64,000 nucleotides of DNA from Streptomyces sp. H27-H5 (GCF_026627505.1 NZ_JAPNLK010000014.1:1-64000); one strand, 5' to 3'. Positions 27,103 through 39,471 are shown, counted from the first letter of the stretch. The notes: generated from the letters alone by a model not told the origin. Translations and numbers: made by a program.

Positions 27103-30100
27103 AGCGGCCCTGCTGAGCGTCTCGACCGTGCGTCGGGCCCCCGGCCCGAGCAGCGCGGCCGCCTCCACCCCCGATTCACCGAGCCAGCGTGCGACGAGGC
27201 TCCCGAAGACCGGATCGGCGCGGGCGAGCTCCACCGTCCGGTGCTCGAACACCGCCGGGCCCCCCGGCGTCCCCAACAGCCGACGGCCCGTGCGCCGCAG
27301 CAGCTCGCGGGTGCGTTCCTCCGGCCGCGCGCCCACCCAGGCGGCGAGCGCCCCGAGGAAGGCGTCGAGCACCACCGGGTCGGTCTCCTCCCGCAGCAGT
27401 ACGTCGGCCAGGTCGCCCCGGAGCACCGAGGAGCCCTCCCCGCCGGGCGCGGCCAGTACCCGGGCCAGGGCGACCCGGACGCCGGTCGGGGCGGTCCGCA
27501 GCAGGTCGAGGACCAGCGGGCGGAGCACGGGCGTCGCGGTCAGGCCCTGGTCGAGGCGCCGGTCCACGAACACGGCCGCGTGCGGGGCGTCCTCGGGGTG
27601 CCGTGCGAGGTGCTCCCGTACGAGGTCACCCGCGCGGCGGGCCAGCCCCGGCGTGGTGAGCGCGGCCAAGGCGCGCACCACCTCCCCGTCGGCGCGGGCC
27701 CGCAGGGCGGCGAAGACGGCGTCCGGGTCGGGGAGCACGGGCAGCGCCGCGACCAATGCCGACGCGGGCAGCCGGGCACCGCCCTCGGGATCCCGGAAGC
27801 AGGCGAGGGCGTCGGGCAGGTACCGGGCCCGCACCTGGGGGTCGCGGAGCAGCGTCCCGAGGGCGCTGCCGTGCAGGGTCGCGTCGGCCGGGCGGGCCAG
27901 CAGCGCCTGCGCCGCGCGGCGCAGCAGCTCGCGGTCGGCGGGGGCGCGCACGTGCGGGGCGGTGGTCAGTCCGTACGCGGCGGCGGCGACCCGGCGCCCG
28001 GGTCGTTCGTCGTGGGCCCAGCGGTCGACGGCCCGGCACAGGGCGGAGGGCTCGTCCTCGGCGAGTACGGCGAGCAGTTCGTCGGCACGCGGATGGGCGG
28101 CCGCGACCAGGGCCTCCGCCAGTTCGTCGACGGCGAGGGCGCGGTGGGTGTGCAGCAGGGCCTGGGCGGCGGTGGCGACGGTGGCTCCGGGGCGCCCGCG
28201 CAACCGGCGTTCGTCGGTCAGCCAGACGCAGAGCAGCGGCTGGACGAGCCGCGGGTCGCGGGCGAGGCGTCGGGCGGCGGCCTCCAGGTAACGGTGGTCG
28301 CAGGGCAGCAGCCGGCGCAACAGGTCGAGGCGGTCGGACTCGGACAGGCGGAGCCGGTTCCAGAACCGGCCTTCGAAGTCGTCGGGGCCGGTGCGGGCGA
28401 CGTGTTCGGCGAGGGCGTGCAGGACGGGCAGGTACGGCGTGGCGTCGGGGACCCGCAGCAGGCTCTCGCGGAGCAGGCGGGCCGCCCACCAGACCCGGTC
28501 GGCCCGGCCGTCCTCCCCGGGCCCGGGCCGCTCGCGCTCCCTCTCCGCCCGCTCTTCCGGTTGTGGCTCCGGTTGCCGCTCCGGTTCGGCTTCCGCGAGG
28601 GAGTTCAGCGCCTCCACCAGCCGGGTCAGCAGCGCTCGGGTCTCGGTCGGCGAGAGCCTGAGCAGCGCTTCCAGGACCGTTCCGACACGGTGGCGGGGCA
28701 CGGGCGGGCCCGTCGTGGCGGGGCCGAGGTGCACCAGGGCATCCAGTGCGGTCGGGACGTCGAGGTGTCCCGCCTGGAGCCAGTCGGACAGTTCCTCGTG
28801 GGCGAAGCGGTACCCGGTCCCGGCGGGGACCAGCAGGCCCTCGGTGAGCACGGCCGAGGCCCAGCCGGTCCGCCAGGGGAACAGCTCCTCGAAGGCGGCC
28901 CGGTCCAGCTCGCCCTGCCCCGGCCCGAGGCAGCGGCGGGCGGCCTCGTGCAGCCGCCCCGCGACCCGGGCGGCGAGCCGCCGCACCCCGGGCCCGTGCA
29001 CACCCGGACCGTGCACCCCGCGAGTCTGGTCACCGGGGCGTCGTGCCGCCGGGTCGTCCCCGTCCGCCTGGGCCGCGCCGCACACCGATCCGATCAGGGC
29101 CGATACCCGGTCAGTGCCCGCGGTGCCCGGGGTGTCGGGGCCGGACGGGGCTCCCGTCGCGCGGATCCGGGACCCGGCCGCGCCGAGCCCGCCGAACCAG
29201 CCGGCTCCCGCTCCCCCGGTCCCGCCGGCGCCCGGGGGCGTGGACGGGGCGCCGCCCGGGCCCGGCTCCGAGGGGCCGGCGCCCGTGGCCGCGATCCGCA
29301 CGGCGACCCGCAGCGCCGACAGGTCGAGGTGCGCCGCGAAGACCTCGTCGCGGCCGGGCCGCCCCGCGGTGACCTCGGCGGCCCGGATGTCGGCGAGCAG
29401 GCGCAGGGTGAGGGGGTGTCGGGCGTCGGCTTCCCGTACCGCGTCGGCGGGGATGCCGAGGCGGGCGCGGGCCGTCCGCGCCTCGTCGGGCGTCAGGTCG
29501 CCGACCGGCAGCGCGGGCGGCAGCCGTCGGGCCGGACGGGAGGGGGTGTACAGCGCCTCGGGCGGATAGAGGGCGCCGGCCCGCTCCCAGTACTCCGGCC
29601 GGGCGGCGACGACCAGCCGGGCACCGATCCCGTCGAGCCACCGGGCGGTGGCCTCGGCCCAGGGCGCCTGTCGTGGGGCCTGGCGCGGGGGCGTCTCCTC
29701 CGGGGCGTCGAGGACCACGAGCAGCGCGCAGCCGGCGTCGGCGGCCAGCCGTGCGATCCGCTCGGCGGTGCTCGCGGCTCCGGGGGCGGCGCCGGGCTCC
29801 GGAACCGGTCCGATCACGGCCGTCCCGGCAGGACCGGCGGGGCCGGAGAGTCCCGGGAGCGGTGCGACGGTGCCCACGCCGGTCGCCCGGCCGCCGCGAC
29901 CGGCGTCGGCGACCGGGGCGAGGGGCGCGACGGACGCCAGGGGCGCGAGGGGCGCGAAGCCCGATGCCGAGCCGAGGCCCCCGGTCGGACCGAAGCCCGA
30001 TGCCGAGCCGAAGCCCGATGCCGAGCCGAGGCCCGGGACCGGGCCGGCGGACACGGCCGCCTCCGCGCCGGCCATCGCCGCGGGTTCCGGGGACGCCACA

Positions 30101-31104
30101 CGCGCCGTCCCCACGTCCGTCCCCACCTCCGCCTCGGCTTCGGTACGCGCCTCCGCACCCGCGGAGACGATCCGCCGCGCCGCGGCCAGCGCCCGCCCCA
30201 CCGCGTCGGCCAGCGAGGAGTCGCCGGCGCGCAGATCGGCTCCGCGCAGCCACAGCGTGGGCGCGGGCCGGGCCCCGCGGGCGCGGTGCGCGGTCAGGAC
30301 GGCCAGTGCCGTGGTCCGGCCGGTGCCGGGGGCGCCGACCAGCCCGAGGACGGACCGGTTCGAGGTGGTGAAGGCGGCCAGTTCGGCGGCGATCTCGGGT
30401 CGCTCGACGGGTTCCGGCCCGTCGGCGGTGAGCGCCGGGGGCAGGGTGGTCCCGGTCAGCTCCAGCGCGCCGGCCAGGTTCAGGTCGGCGCCGTGTCCGG
30501 GCACGGTGGCGGCGTTCCGTTCCAGCAGGGCGGCCAGCGGACCGCCGGGGTCGGCCTCGGCCGCCGCGCGCAGGGGGATCGCGAAGCCGGCGGAGCGGTG
30601 CTCGGCGTGCAGAGCGGTGCCCACCACCGCGAGCACCGCTCCGGTCTCGGCGTCGAGCACCGGCCCCCCGCAGGCTTCCCCGCCCAGCTCCAGGGCGTCC
30701 CGGCCGGCCGTGCCGATCGCCAGCTCCACCGTGGCGGGCAGGACGTGGAACCGGTCGGTCGCGGTGTACGTGACCTCCGCGCCGGCCGCGAGCACGCGCG
30801 CCTGTCGCCACCCCCGCGCGGGGATCCGTACGTACGTCCCGGGAGTGATCACCGAGCGCGCCCCGATCGGCAGGGGGCGCAGTCCCAGCCCGTCGGTGCG
30901 TACGAGGGCGAGCGCGAGCCACGGCAGCGGGGTCAGGTCCCCCGCCTCGGCGAGCCAGGTGCGTTCCCCCGGGCCGTGCAGCACCACCCGGGCCAGACCG
31001 TCCACGGCCTCGTGGCTGGTGATCACCGTGCCGCGGTCGTCCGCGACGAAGCCGCTGCCCCGCACCCGCCCGGCGAGATCGCAGATCCTGACGAGCTCCG
31101 TCAT
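27088..31104 (-). CDS. trypsin-fold/P-loop NTPase fusion with helical repeats
   Basis: A 1338-residue protein of unknown role. Residues 1-200 look like a trypsin-like peptidase domain with His31 in VITSHEAV, but the residue where DLALV is expected reads ALALV (Ala64), and the nucleophile motif is GEACGGPV (Cys145) instead of GNSGGP. A STAND/AAA-like NTPase follows: Walker A GAPGTGRTT at about 256-264 and a Walker B-like LLVVLDAPEET near 460. Between the two lies a long Ala/Gly-rich insert with repeats. From about 800 to the end are Ala/Leu/Arg-rich helical repeats of HEAT type. This order (protease, NTPase, repeats) resembles bacterial signalling or conflict proteins. It lies between ribF and truB and stands alone. 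Confidence 0.8.
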   Translation of the reverse strand: MTELVRICDLAGRVRGSGFVADDRGTVITSHEAVDGLARVVLHGPGERTWLAEAGDLTPLPWLALALVRTDGLGLRPLPIGARSVITPGTYVRIPARGWRQARVLAAGAEVTYTATDRFHVLPATVELAIGTAGRDALELGGEACGGPVLDAETGAVLAVVGTALHAEHRSAGFAIPLRAAAEADPGGPLAALLERNAATVPGHGADLNLAGALELTGTTLPPALTADGPEPVERPEIAAELAAFTTSNRSVLGLVGAPGTGRTTALAVLTAHRARGARPAPTLWLRGADLRAGDSSLADAVGRALAAARRIVSAGAEARTEAEAEVGTDVGTARVASPEPAAMAGAEAAVSAGPVPGLGSASGFGSASGFGPTGGLGSASGFAPLAPLASVAPLAPVADAGRGGRATGVGTVAPLPGLSGPAGPAGTAVIGPVPEPGAAPGAASTAERIARLAADAGCALLVVLDAPEETPPRQAPRQAPWAEATARWLDGIGARLVVAARPEYWERAGALYPPEALYTPSRPARRLPPALPVGDLTPDEARTARARLGIPADAVREADARHPLTLRLLADIRAAEVTAGRPGRDEVFAAHLDLSALRVAVRIAATGAGPSEPGPGGAPSTPPGAGGTGGAGAGWFGGLGAAGSRIRATGAPSGPDTPGTAGTDRVSALIGSVCGAAQADGDDPAARRPGDQTRGVHGPGVHGPGVRRLAARVAGRLHEAARRCLGPGQGELDRAAFEELFPWRTGWASAVLTEGLLVPAGTGYRFAHEELSDWLQAGHLDVPTALDALVHLGPATTGPPVPRHRVGTVLEALLRLSPTETRALLTRLVEALNSLAEAEPERQPEPQPEERAERERERPGPGEDGRADRVWWAARLLRESLLRVPDATPYLPVLHALAEHVARTGPDDFEGRFWNRLRLSESDRLDLLRRLLPCDHRYLEAAARRLARDPRLVQPLLCVWLTDERRLRGRPGATVATAAQALLHTHRALAVDELAEALVAAAHPRADELLAVLAEDEPSALCRAVDRWAHDERPGRRVAAAAYGLTTAPHVRAPADRELLRRAAQALLARPADATLHGSALGTLLRDPQVRARYLPDALACFRDPEGGARLPASALVAALPVLPDPDAVFAALRARADGEVVRALAALTTPGLARRAGDLVREHLARHPEDAPHAAVFVDRRLDQGLTATPVLRPLVLDLLRTAPTGVRVALARVLAAPGGEGSSVLRGDLADVLLREETDPVVLDAFLGALAAWVGARPEERTRELLRRTGRRLLGTPGGPAVFEHRTVELARADPVFGSLVARWLGESGVEAAALLGPGARRTVETLSRAAPDIT
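29935..30060. repeat. in-frame short repeats within the NTPase domain
   Basis: A unit close to GAAGCCCGATGCCGAGCC recurs three times at about 29990-30045, with related GGGGCGCGA units before it. On the protein level it gives GSASGF three or more times, followed by LAPLAS-type repeats. The array lies between the Walker A and Walker B motifs, an unusual place for low-complexity sequence. Confidence 0.8.
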
Positions 31105-31205
31105 TGCCGCACCACTCCCCCGCCGTACCCGTGCTCATGACGTTAGGCACGTGAAGATCAGCGGGAAAAGCACGCGAGGCGAAAGCGCCCCCTTACGCTC
31201 CCTCC

Positions 31206-31238
31206 ATTCACTCCGAGCGCCTGCTCGGACGGGTGAAT
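31206..31238. promoter_or_regulatory. two-tier inverted repeat upstream of the peptidase/NTPase gene
   Basis: Inner arms CCGAGC (31213-31218) and GCTCGG (31223-31228) are nested in outer arms ATTCAC (31206-31211) and GTGAAT (31233-31238). The element lies about 100-135 bases ahead of the gene at 31104 and could be an operator. Confidence 0.5.
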
Positions 31239-31276
31239 AAGGCACTCCGGGTGGATAGAGAGCTACCCGAGGGGGG

Positions 31277-31322
31277 TCGTGGAGCGGTGAGCGGCGATCT
31301 CTGTGCGCTCGCCGCTCCACGA
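31277..31322. terminator. hairpin between truB and the peptidase/NTPase gene
   Basis: Arms of 17 bases (TCGTGGAGCGGTGAGCG, 31277-31293, and the right arm 31306-31322) pair with one wobble. It should end the rimP-to-truB transcript. The rest of the 407-bp gap shows only a 14-base direct repeat (ACGGTCACCCCGGA, near 31366 and 31383) and no gene. Confidence 0.7.
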
Positions 31323-31511
31323 CAAACACGCGCGACGAGGGGCGCGGCCCCGACCGGACGACCCGACGGTCACCCCGGACGCACGGTCACCCCGGAGGGA
31401 TGTCGCCCCGGAGAACCGTCGGGACGGACGCGAACGGCCCGGCCCGCCGTGCGGCCCGAGGGCCGTACGAACGCACCGGGCCGAACCGCCCGTCGGGACG
31501 AACTCCGTCCG

Positions 31512-32420
31512 TCAGACGAACACCGCGAGCGACTTCGCCTTGCCGCCCTTGCTCTCCACGAGCCCGAGCAGCTGGTCCTGGGGACCGTACACGGCGACCG
31601 TCTTGCCGTCCTCGTACTGCTCCGGCATCTCGATCCGCACGCCGTTGGCGAGCAGACCGGCACGCCGGGCGTCCAGGTCCCACCGCGGGAAGGCCGCAGC
31701 CGCGGCCTCGCCGATCGGCATGACGGTCAGCTCCTCCTGGAGCTGGTCGAGCGTCCGCGCCCGGTCGAGCTTGTACGGGCCCACCCGGGTGCGCCGCAGC
31801 GCCGTCAGATGGCCGCCGACGCCGAGGTCGGCGCCCAGGTCACGGGCGAGGGCCCGGATGTACGTACCGCTGGAGCAGACGACGGAGACGACGAGGTCGA
31901 CGACCTTGGTGCCGTCCTCGGCCTCGGCGTCCCGCATGTCGTACACCTGGAAGGACGAGATGGTCACCGGTCGGGCCGGGATCTCGAAGTCCTCGCCGTC
32001 CCGGGCGCGCTTGTAGGAGCGGACGCCCTTGATCTTGATGGCGCTGACCTTGGACGGGACCTGCATGATCTCGCCGGACAGCTTGGCGATGCCGGCGTCC
32101 ACGGCCTCGCGGGTCACCCCGGACGCGTCGGCGGAGGAGATGATCTCGCCCTCGGCGTCGTCCGTGAGGGTGTCCTGTCCCAGCCTGATGGTGCCGAGGT
32201 ACTCCTTCTCCGTCAGCGCGAGGTGGCCGAGGAGCTTGGTGGCCTTCTCGACGCCGAGGACGAGTACGCCCGTGGCCATCGGGTCGAGCGTGCCGGCGTG
32301 GCCGACGCGACGGGTCTTGGCGATCCCGCGCATCTTGGCGACCACGTCGTGCGAAGTGAAGCCGGACGGCTTGTCGACGATGACAAGGCCGTCCGGAGTC
32401 TTCCCTGCGTTGGTGCTCAT
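31512..32420 (-). CDS. truB: tRNA pseudouridine(55) synthase TruB
   Basis: Makes pseudouridine 55 in the T-loop of tRNAs. The 302-residue protein has the catalytic motif GHAGTLDPMATG with Asp46, the KxxxGxxxxK-like YLGTIRLGQDT segment and a C-terminal PUA-like domain. Its ATG at 32420 overlaps the rbfA stop (ATGA), tying it to the translation-factor operon. Confidence 0.95.
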   Translation of the reverse strand: MSTNAGKTPDGLVIVDKPSGFTSHDVVAKMRGIAKTRRVGHAGTLDPMATGVLVLGVEKATKLLGHLALTEKEYLGTIRLGQDTLTDDAEGEIISSADASGVTREAVDAGIAKLSGEIMQVPSKVSAIKIKGVRSYKRARDGEDFEIPARPVTISSFQVYDMRDAEAEDGTKVVDLVVSVVCSSGTYIRALARDLGADLGVGGHLTALRRTRVGPYKLDRARTLDQLQEELTVMPIGEAAAAAFPRWDLDARRAGLLANGVRIEMPEQYEDGKTVAVYGPQDQLLGLVESKGGKAKSLAVFV

Positions 32421-32866
32421 TCCGCGGTTGCGTCCTCGTCGTCCTCGTCCGGCTTCTTGTACGGGTCGGCGTCGCCGGCGTACTTGGCCCCGGAGGACAC
32501 CTCGCGGACCTGGGCGTCGGAGGTGCGCGCCTTCTCGAGGAGGTCCTCGATGGTCTTGGCGTTCTCCGGGAGGGCGTCCGCCACGAAAGTCAGGGTGGGC
32601 GTGAACTTGGTTCCCGCCGCCCGGCCGACCGCGGAGCGCAGTACGCCCTTGGCGCTCTCCAGGCCCGCTGCCGCACTGGCCCGGTCCTCGTCGTCGCCGT
32701 AGACCGTGTAGAAGACCGTGGCCTCCCGCAGGTCGCCGGTGACCCGGGTGTCCGTGATGGTCACGTGCGTACCGAGGCGGGGGTCCTTGACACCGCGCTG
32801 CAGCTTCTCGGCCACCACCTCCCGGATGAGGTCCGCCAGCTTCTTCGCCCGCGCATTGTCGGCCAC
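32417..32866 (-). CDS. rbfA: 30S ribosome-binding factor A
   Basis: A late 30S subunit assembly factor that binds 16S rRNA. The 149-residue protein has the single KH-like fold (VAEKLQRGVKDPRLGTHVTIT ... DLREATVFYTVYG) and a long acidic tail (DPYKKPDEDDEDATAE). The order infB-ylxP-rbfA-truB is conserved in actinobacteria. The ATG at 32866 has GGAGAC upstream. Confidence 0.94.
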   Translation of the reverse strand: MADNARAKKLADLIREVVAEKLQRGVKDPRLGTHVTITDTRVTGDLREATVFYTVYGDDEDRASAAAGLESAKGVLRSAVGRAAGTKFTPTLTFVADALPENAKTIEDLLEKARTSDAQVREVSSGAKYAGDADPYKKPDEDDEDATAE

Positions 32867-32893
32867 TGGTCCGTCTCCTTCTTTGTCTTGCAG

Positions 32894-33187
32894 TCAGTCT
32901 TCATCACCGTGGAGCCGCCGTCGTACCGACAGCAGCTCCACTTCAGGACGTGCCGCGACCAACCGCTCGCAGCGGTCCAGTACGTCCGACACGAACCCCG
33001 CGTCCCCACTCACCAGGGCGACCCCTATGAGGGCCCTGCGATGCAGGTCCTGGTCGCCCACCTCTGCCGCGCTCACGGAGAACTTGCGTTGGAGCTCGGC
33101 GACGATGGGCCGGACGACGGAGCGTTTCTCCTTCAGCGAGTGAACGTCGCCGAGGAGCAGATCGAAGGACAGAGTCCCCACGTACAT
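32894..33187 (-). CDS. DUF503 (YlxP-like) protein
   Basis: A 97-residue cytosolic protein of the YlxP family, usually found between infB and rbfA and thought to act in ribosome biogenesis. The N-terminal signature MYVGTLSFDLLLGDVHSLKEKRS is intact. The start ATG 33187 is chosen on that signature; the frame extends to 33250 without support. Confidence 0.9.
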   Translation of the reverse strand: MYVGTLSFDLLLGDVHSLKEKRSVVRPIVAELQRKFSVSAAEVGDQDLHRRALIGVALVSGDAGFVSDVLDRCERLVAARPEVELLSVRRRLHGDED

Positions 33188-33270
33188 GCAGTTCCGGATG
33201 TCCCGCCGGTGCGGGTTCGGTGGCTGCCGGCCTACGCGCGGCAGGATCACCAGAACCGTACACGCAACGG

Positions 33271-33340
33271 CCGGGGCCGATCGACGGATATTCCGCCGAC
33301 CGGCCCCGGTGCTACTCGTACGACCTTTCGGCCGTACGAG
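33271..33340 (-). terminator. twin hairpins behind infB
   Basis: Two stems follow each other: CCGGGGCCG/CGGCCCCGG (33271-33279/33301-33309) and CTCGTACG/CGTACGAG (33315-33322/33333-33340). They fill the gap between infB and the DUF503 gene and could attenuate read-through or be processed. Confidence 0.6.
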
Positions 33341-33377
33341 CCTTACGCCTTACGACACGGTGCGAACCGCCTCGCGC

Positions 33378-36515
<3,138 letters not shown>

Positions 36516-36663
36516 TTCGCTCCTTTTAGGTCCGGGTTACGCCGGACCGTCGCTACTTCATGGGCGTACTCATCGCGTACTCATCGAGTGCTCATCGCAA
36601 TCTCGACCTACTTCCAACTCGCGAGGTACCTGACCGCACGGGGTATCCGTGCCGTACTGCTTC

Positions 36664-36951
36664 TTACGGTGTCGCCCCGGCCTCACCGGCCACGGCTTTG
36701 CGCAGTTCCGCCGTGTCGAGCGTTCCGGCGGACCGAAGGGCCCGGGGGAACGCTCTGCGGCGGACCGCCTGGTCGAGGCAGACCACGGCGGGATGCACGT
36801 AGGCACCCCGGCCGGGCAGCGTACCGCGAGGATCGGGGACGCATTCGTCCTCGACCGCCACGATGCGCAGCAGATCGCTCTTGGCCGCTCGCTCCCGACA
36901 CCCCACACAGGTGCGTTCGGGGCATGCGCGGGCTTGCGTCCGGCCAGACAC
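36664..36951 (-). CDS. ylxR: YlxR family RNA-binding protein (DUF448)
   Basis: A 95-residue basic nucleoid/RNA-binding protein typically found between nusA and infB. The signature RTCVGCRERAAKSDLLRIV is present (residues 13-31), with the GRGAYVHP segment. The GTG start at 36951 has GGGGAGG upstream at a rather long distance (11 bases). nusA lies 156 bp upstream with two hairpins between. Confidence 0.92.
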   Translation of the reverse strand: MSGRTQARACPERTCVGCRERAAKSDLLRIVAVEDECVPDPRGTLPGRGAYVHPAVVCLDQAVRRRAFPRALRSAGTLDTAELRKAVAGEAGATP

Positions 36952-37047
36952 GCTTAAGTCTACCTCCCCGCACCGACCTCACCCCTTCGGGCGAAAAATC
37001 GAACGGATGTCGTTGTGATTCACGTGGATCCCGGGGGACCCACAGGT

Positions 37048-37103
37048 CAGGGACCCCGACCTACGGGGTCCCTGTCTACCGGCCGAAAACCACCGACCGG
37101 TAG
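37048..37103 (-). terminator. twin hairpins between nusA and ylxR
   Basis: A perfect 10-bp stem CAGGGACCCC/GGGGTCCCTG (37048-37057/37065-37074) is followed by TACCGG/CCGGTA at about 37078-37103. They lie right behind the nusA stop codon within the operon and may act as an attenuator, a plausible site for NusA self-control. Confidence 0.6.
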
Positions 37104-37107
37104 TGGT

Positions 37108-38193
37108 TTATTCCCCGCGCCGGTCAGAGTGACGGTCCGCGCGGTCGTCGCCGCGGTCCCGGTCGCCACCGCGGTCCCGGTCGCCACCGCGGTCGCGGTC
37201 GCCGTCCCGGTCCGAGGGGTCCTCGGTGTCCGGGCGGATGTCGATGCGCCAGCCGGTGAGCCGAGCGGCGAGGCGGGCGTTCTGGCCCTCCTTGCCGATG
37301 GCCAGCGACAGCTGGTAGTCGGGCACGGTCACGCGGGCGCTGCGGGAGTCCCAGTCGACGACCTCGACCTTGCTCACCCGGGCGGGTGACAGGGCGTTGG
37401 CGACCATCTCCGCCGGGTCGTCCGACCAGTCGACGATGTCGATCTTCTCACCGTGCAGTTCGGCCATCACGTTGCGCACACGGCTGCCCATGGGGCCGAT
37501 GCAGGCACCCTTGGGGTTCAGGCCCGAGCGCGTGGAGCGGACGGCGATCTTGGAGCGGTGGCCGGCCTCGCGGGCGATCGCCGAGATCTCGACGCTGCCG
37601 TCGGCGATCTCCGGAACCTCCAGGGCGAACAGCTTCTTCACCAGGTTGGGGTGGGTCCGCGAGAGGGTCACGGACGGGCCGCGGACACCCTTCGCGACAC
37701 GCACGACGTACGCCTTCAGGCGCAGCCCGTGGGTGTACTCCTCGCCGGGGACCTGCTCCTGCACCGGCAGGATGGCCTCCAGCTTGCCGATGTCGACGAG
37801 GACGTTCTTGGGGTCCTTGCCCTGCTGGACGACGCCGGTGATGACGTCGCCCTCGCGGCCGAGGAACTCGCCGAAGGTCAGGTCGTCCTCGGCGTCGCGC
37901 AGACGCTGGAGGATCACCTGCTTGGCGGTCGTCGCGGCGATCCGGCCGAAGTCCGACGGCGTGTCGTCGAACTCCTTGGGCTCCTGGCCCTCTTCGAGAT
38001 CCTTCGGGTCTTCCGTCGCCCACACGACCACGTGACCGTTGGTGCGGTCGAGCACGACGCGGGCGCGACGGAAGCTGCCCTCGGTGCGGTGGTACGCGAT
38101 GAGGAGGGCCGACTCGATCGCCTCGACGAGCAGGTCGAAGGAGATCTCCTTCTCCCGGACCAGACCCCGTAGGGCACTCATGTCGATGTCCAC
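37108..38193 (-). CDS. nusA: transcription termination/antitermination factor NusA
   Basis: Binds RNA polymerase and nascent RNA, affecting pausing, termination and rRNA antitermination. The 361-residue protein has the N-terminal RNAP-binding domain, an S1 domain ([20 protein letters not shown]) and two KH domains ([39 protein letters not shown]). The tail is an Asp/Arg repeat, (DRDRGG) units, about 335-358. The GTG start at 38193 is 2 bp from the rimP stop. Confidence 0.95.
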   Translation of the reverse strand: MDIDMSALRGLVREKEISFDLLVEAIESALLIAYHRTEGSFRRARVVLDRTNGHVVVWATEDPKDLEEGQEPKEFDDTPSDFGRIAATTAKQVILQRLRDAEDDLTFGEFLGREGDVITGVVQQGKDPKNVLVDIGKLEAILPVQEQVPGEEYTHGLRLKAYVVRVAKGVRGPSVTLSRTHPNLVKKLFALEVPEIADGSVEISAIAREAGHRSKIAVRSTRSGLNPKGACIGPMGSRVRNVMAELHGEKIDIVDWSDDPAEMVANALSPARVSKVEVVDWDSRSARVTVPDYQLSLAIGKEGQNARLAARLTGWRIDIRPDTEDPSDRDGDRDRGGDRDRGGDRDRGDDRADRHSDRRGE

Positions 38194-38195
38194 GA

Positions 38196-38693
38196 CTACG
38201 CCTCCTCTTCCTTCTTGTCCTTGCGGTTGAACTCGATCTCGACACGCGCCTTGACGATGTCGGTGAATGCGATGCGGCGGGTGGTCGCCTTGCGGCCCTT
38301 CACACCCGGTACTTCGAGGTCCATGCCCTCGTCGTCGACGTCGAGGATGCGGGCGATCAGTTCCCCGCTCTCGACCGACTGGAACTTCACGAGACGGCCG
38401 ATCGCCCGGATGTAGTGACGGTGCTCGGTCAGCGGGCGGTCCGCGCCCGGCGAGCTCACTTCGAGGACGTACTCGTCCTCGCCCATCACGTCGCTCTCGT
38501 CGAGCAGATCGGAGACCTCGCGACTCAGCTCGGCACAGGCGTCCAGTTCCACACCCTCATCGGAATCCACGATGATCCGCAGCATCCGGCGCTTGCCCGC
38601 CTTGGACGTCTCGATGTCTTCGAGGTCCAGGCCCTTGGCGGTGACCAGCGGCTCCAGCAGTCCGCGCAGCCTGTCGCTCTGGGTGGTGCTCAT
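38196..38693 (-). CDS. rimP: ribosome maturation factor RimP
   Basis: A 30S subunit assembly factor. The 165-residue protein has the two-domain RimP pattern: [23 protein letters not shown] and [21 protein letters not shown], ending in a charged tail. It is the first gene of the operon rimP-nusA-ylxR-infB-DUF503-rbfA-truB; the promoter should lie in 38694-38850. Confidence 0.94.
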   Translation of the reverse strand: MSTTQSDRLRGLLEPLVTAKGLDLEDIETSKAGKRRMLRIIVDSDEGVELDACAELSREVSDLLDESDVMGEDEYVLEVSSPGADRPLTEHRHYIRAIGRLVKFQSVESGELIARILDVDDEGMDLEVPGVKGRKATTRRIAFTDIVKARVEIEFNRKDKKEEEA

Positions 38694-38850
38694 CCGGGTG
38701 ACTCCTCGGCCGCGTGTGCTGTTGTGGTTTTCTGTCGCGTGTCAGGTCAAAGGGTATCCGGTCGCGGAGGGTGTTGCCGTCCGCGCTCCGGGACGGGCCC
38801 CGGGTACCTTGATCACACCCGCCCCGCCGTCACCTCCGGAGGACGTCACC

Positions 38851-39471
38851 GTGCCCTGGATCACGCCACGCCCGCCCTCCGTGCCCGCGCGGACCTCGGG
38901 TTTCCCGGAGTCGGCGGAGCCCGCCGGACCCCGTCGTCCTTCCCGCACCCCGCGCCCCTCGCGCCGGAGCGTGCTCGTCACGGCCGTCGGCGCGGGCGGC
39001 GCCGCACTGCTCACCGGGTGCTCGGACGCCGGGGACGCGTCCGGTGCGATCGCCGAGGTGTCACTCGAACGGCGGATGCGGGAAGGTGCCGTGCGTGACA
39101 GCGAGGAGCTGCTGGAACGTTACGACAGGACCATCGCCGCCCATCCGGACCTGGCCGGGCGGCTCACGCCGCTGCGCGCCTCCGTCGCGGCGCACCCCGC
39201 GGCCCTGGCGTTCGTCGACCCCGGACGCTCGGGCGAACGGCAGGCCTCTCCCTCCGCCTCGGCGACGGCCACGCCCGCGCCCTCCGGCGAACCGGTCCCG
39301 CCCAAGGCCGCCGACGCGCTGGCCGAACTCGCGGACGCCGAGCGGAGTCTGGCCGAGACCCGGACCGTCGCGCTGGCCGGCGCCCCCGGGGAGCTGGCGC
39401 GCCTGCTGGCCTCGGTCGCGGCCTGCGGCGCGGTCCACGCGTACCTGCTGACCTCGACCCCGGGAGCATGA
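38851..39471 (+). CDS. Tat-type lipoprotein, hypothetical
   Basis: A 206-residue protein likely exported and lipid-anchored. After an Arg/Pro-rich start comes RRSVLVTAVGAGGAALLTGC (about 34-53), a twin-arginine-like signal with a lipobox (LTGC). The mature part is Ala-rich and helical, with a Pro/Ser/Ala linker in the middle. The GTG at 38851 has GGAGGA about 7 bases upstream. Its stop overlaps the next gene (ATGA at 39468). The function is unknown. Confidence 0.85.
   Translation: MPWITPRPPSVPARTSGFPESAEPAGPRRPSRTPRPSRRSVLVTAVGAGGAALLTGCSDAGDASGAIAEVSLERRMREGAVRDSEELLERYDRTIAAHPDLAGRLTPLRASVAAHPAALAFVDPGRSGERQASPSASATATPAPSGEPVPPKAADALAELADAERSLAETRTVALAGAPGELARLLASVAACGAVHAYLLTSTPGA

Noticed and set aside
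27241..31140. A 1299-codon plus-strand open frame opposite the peptidase/NTPase gene
   Set aside because: The minus-strand product has a start with ribosome site and recognisable motifs; the plus-strand one has neither.
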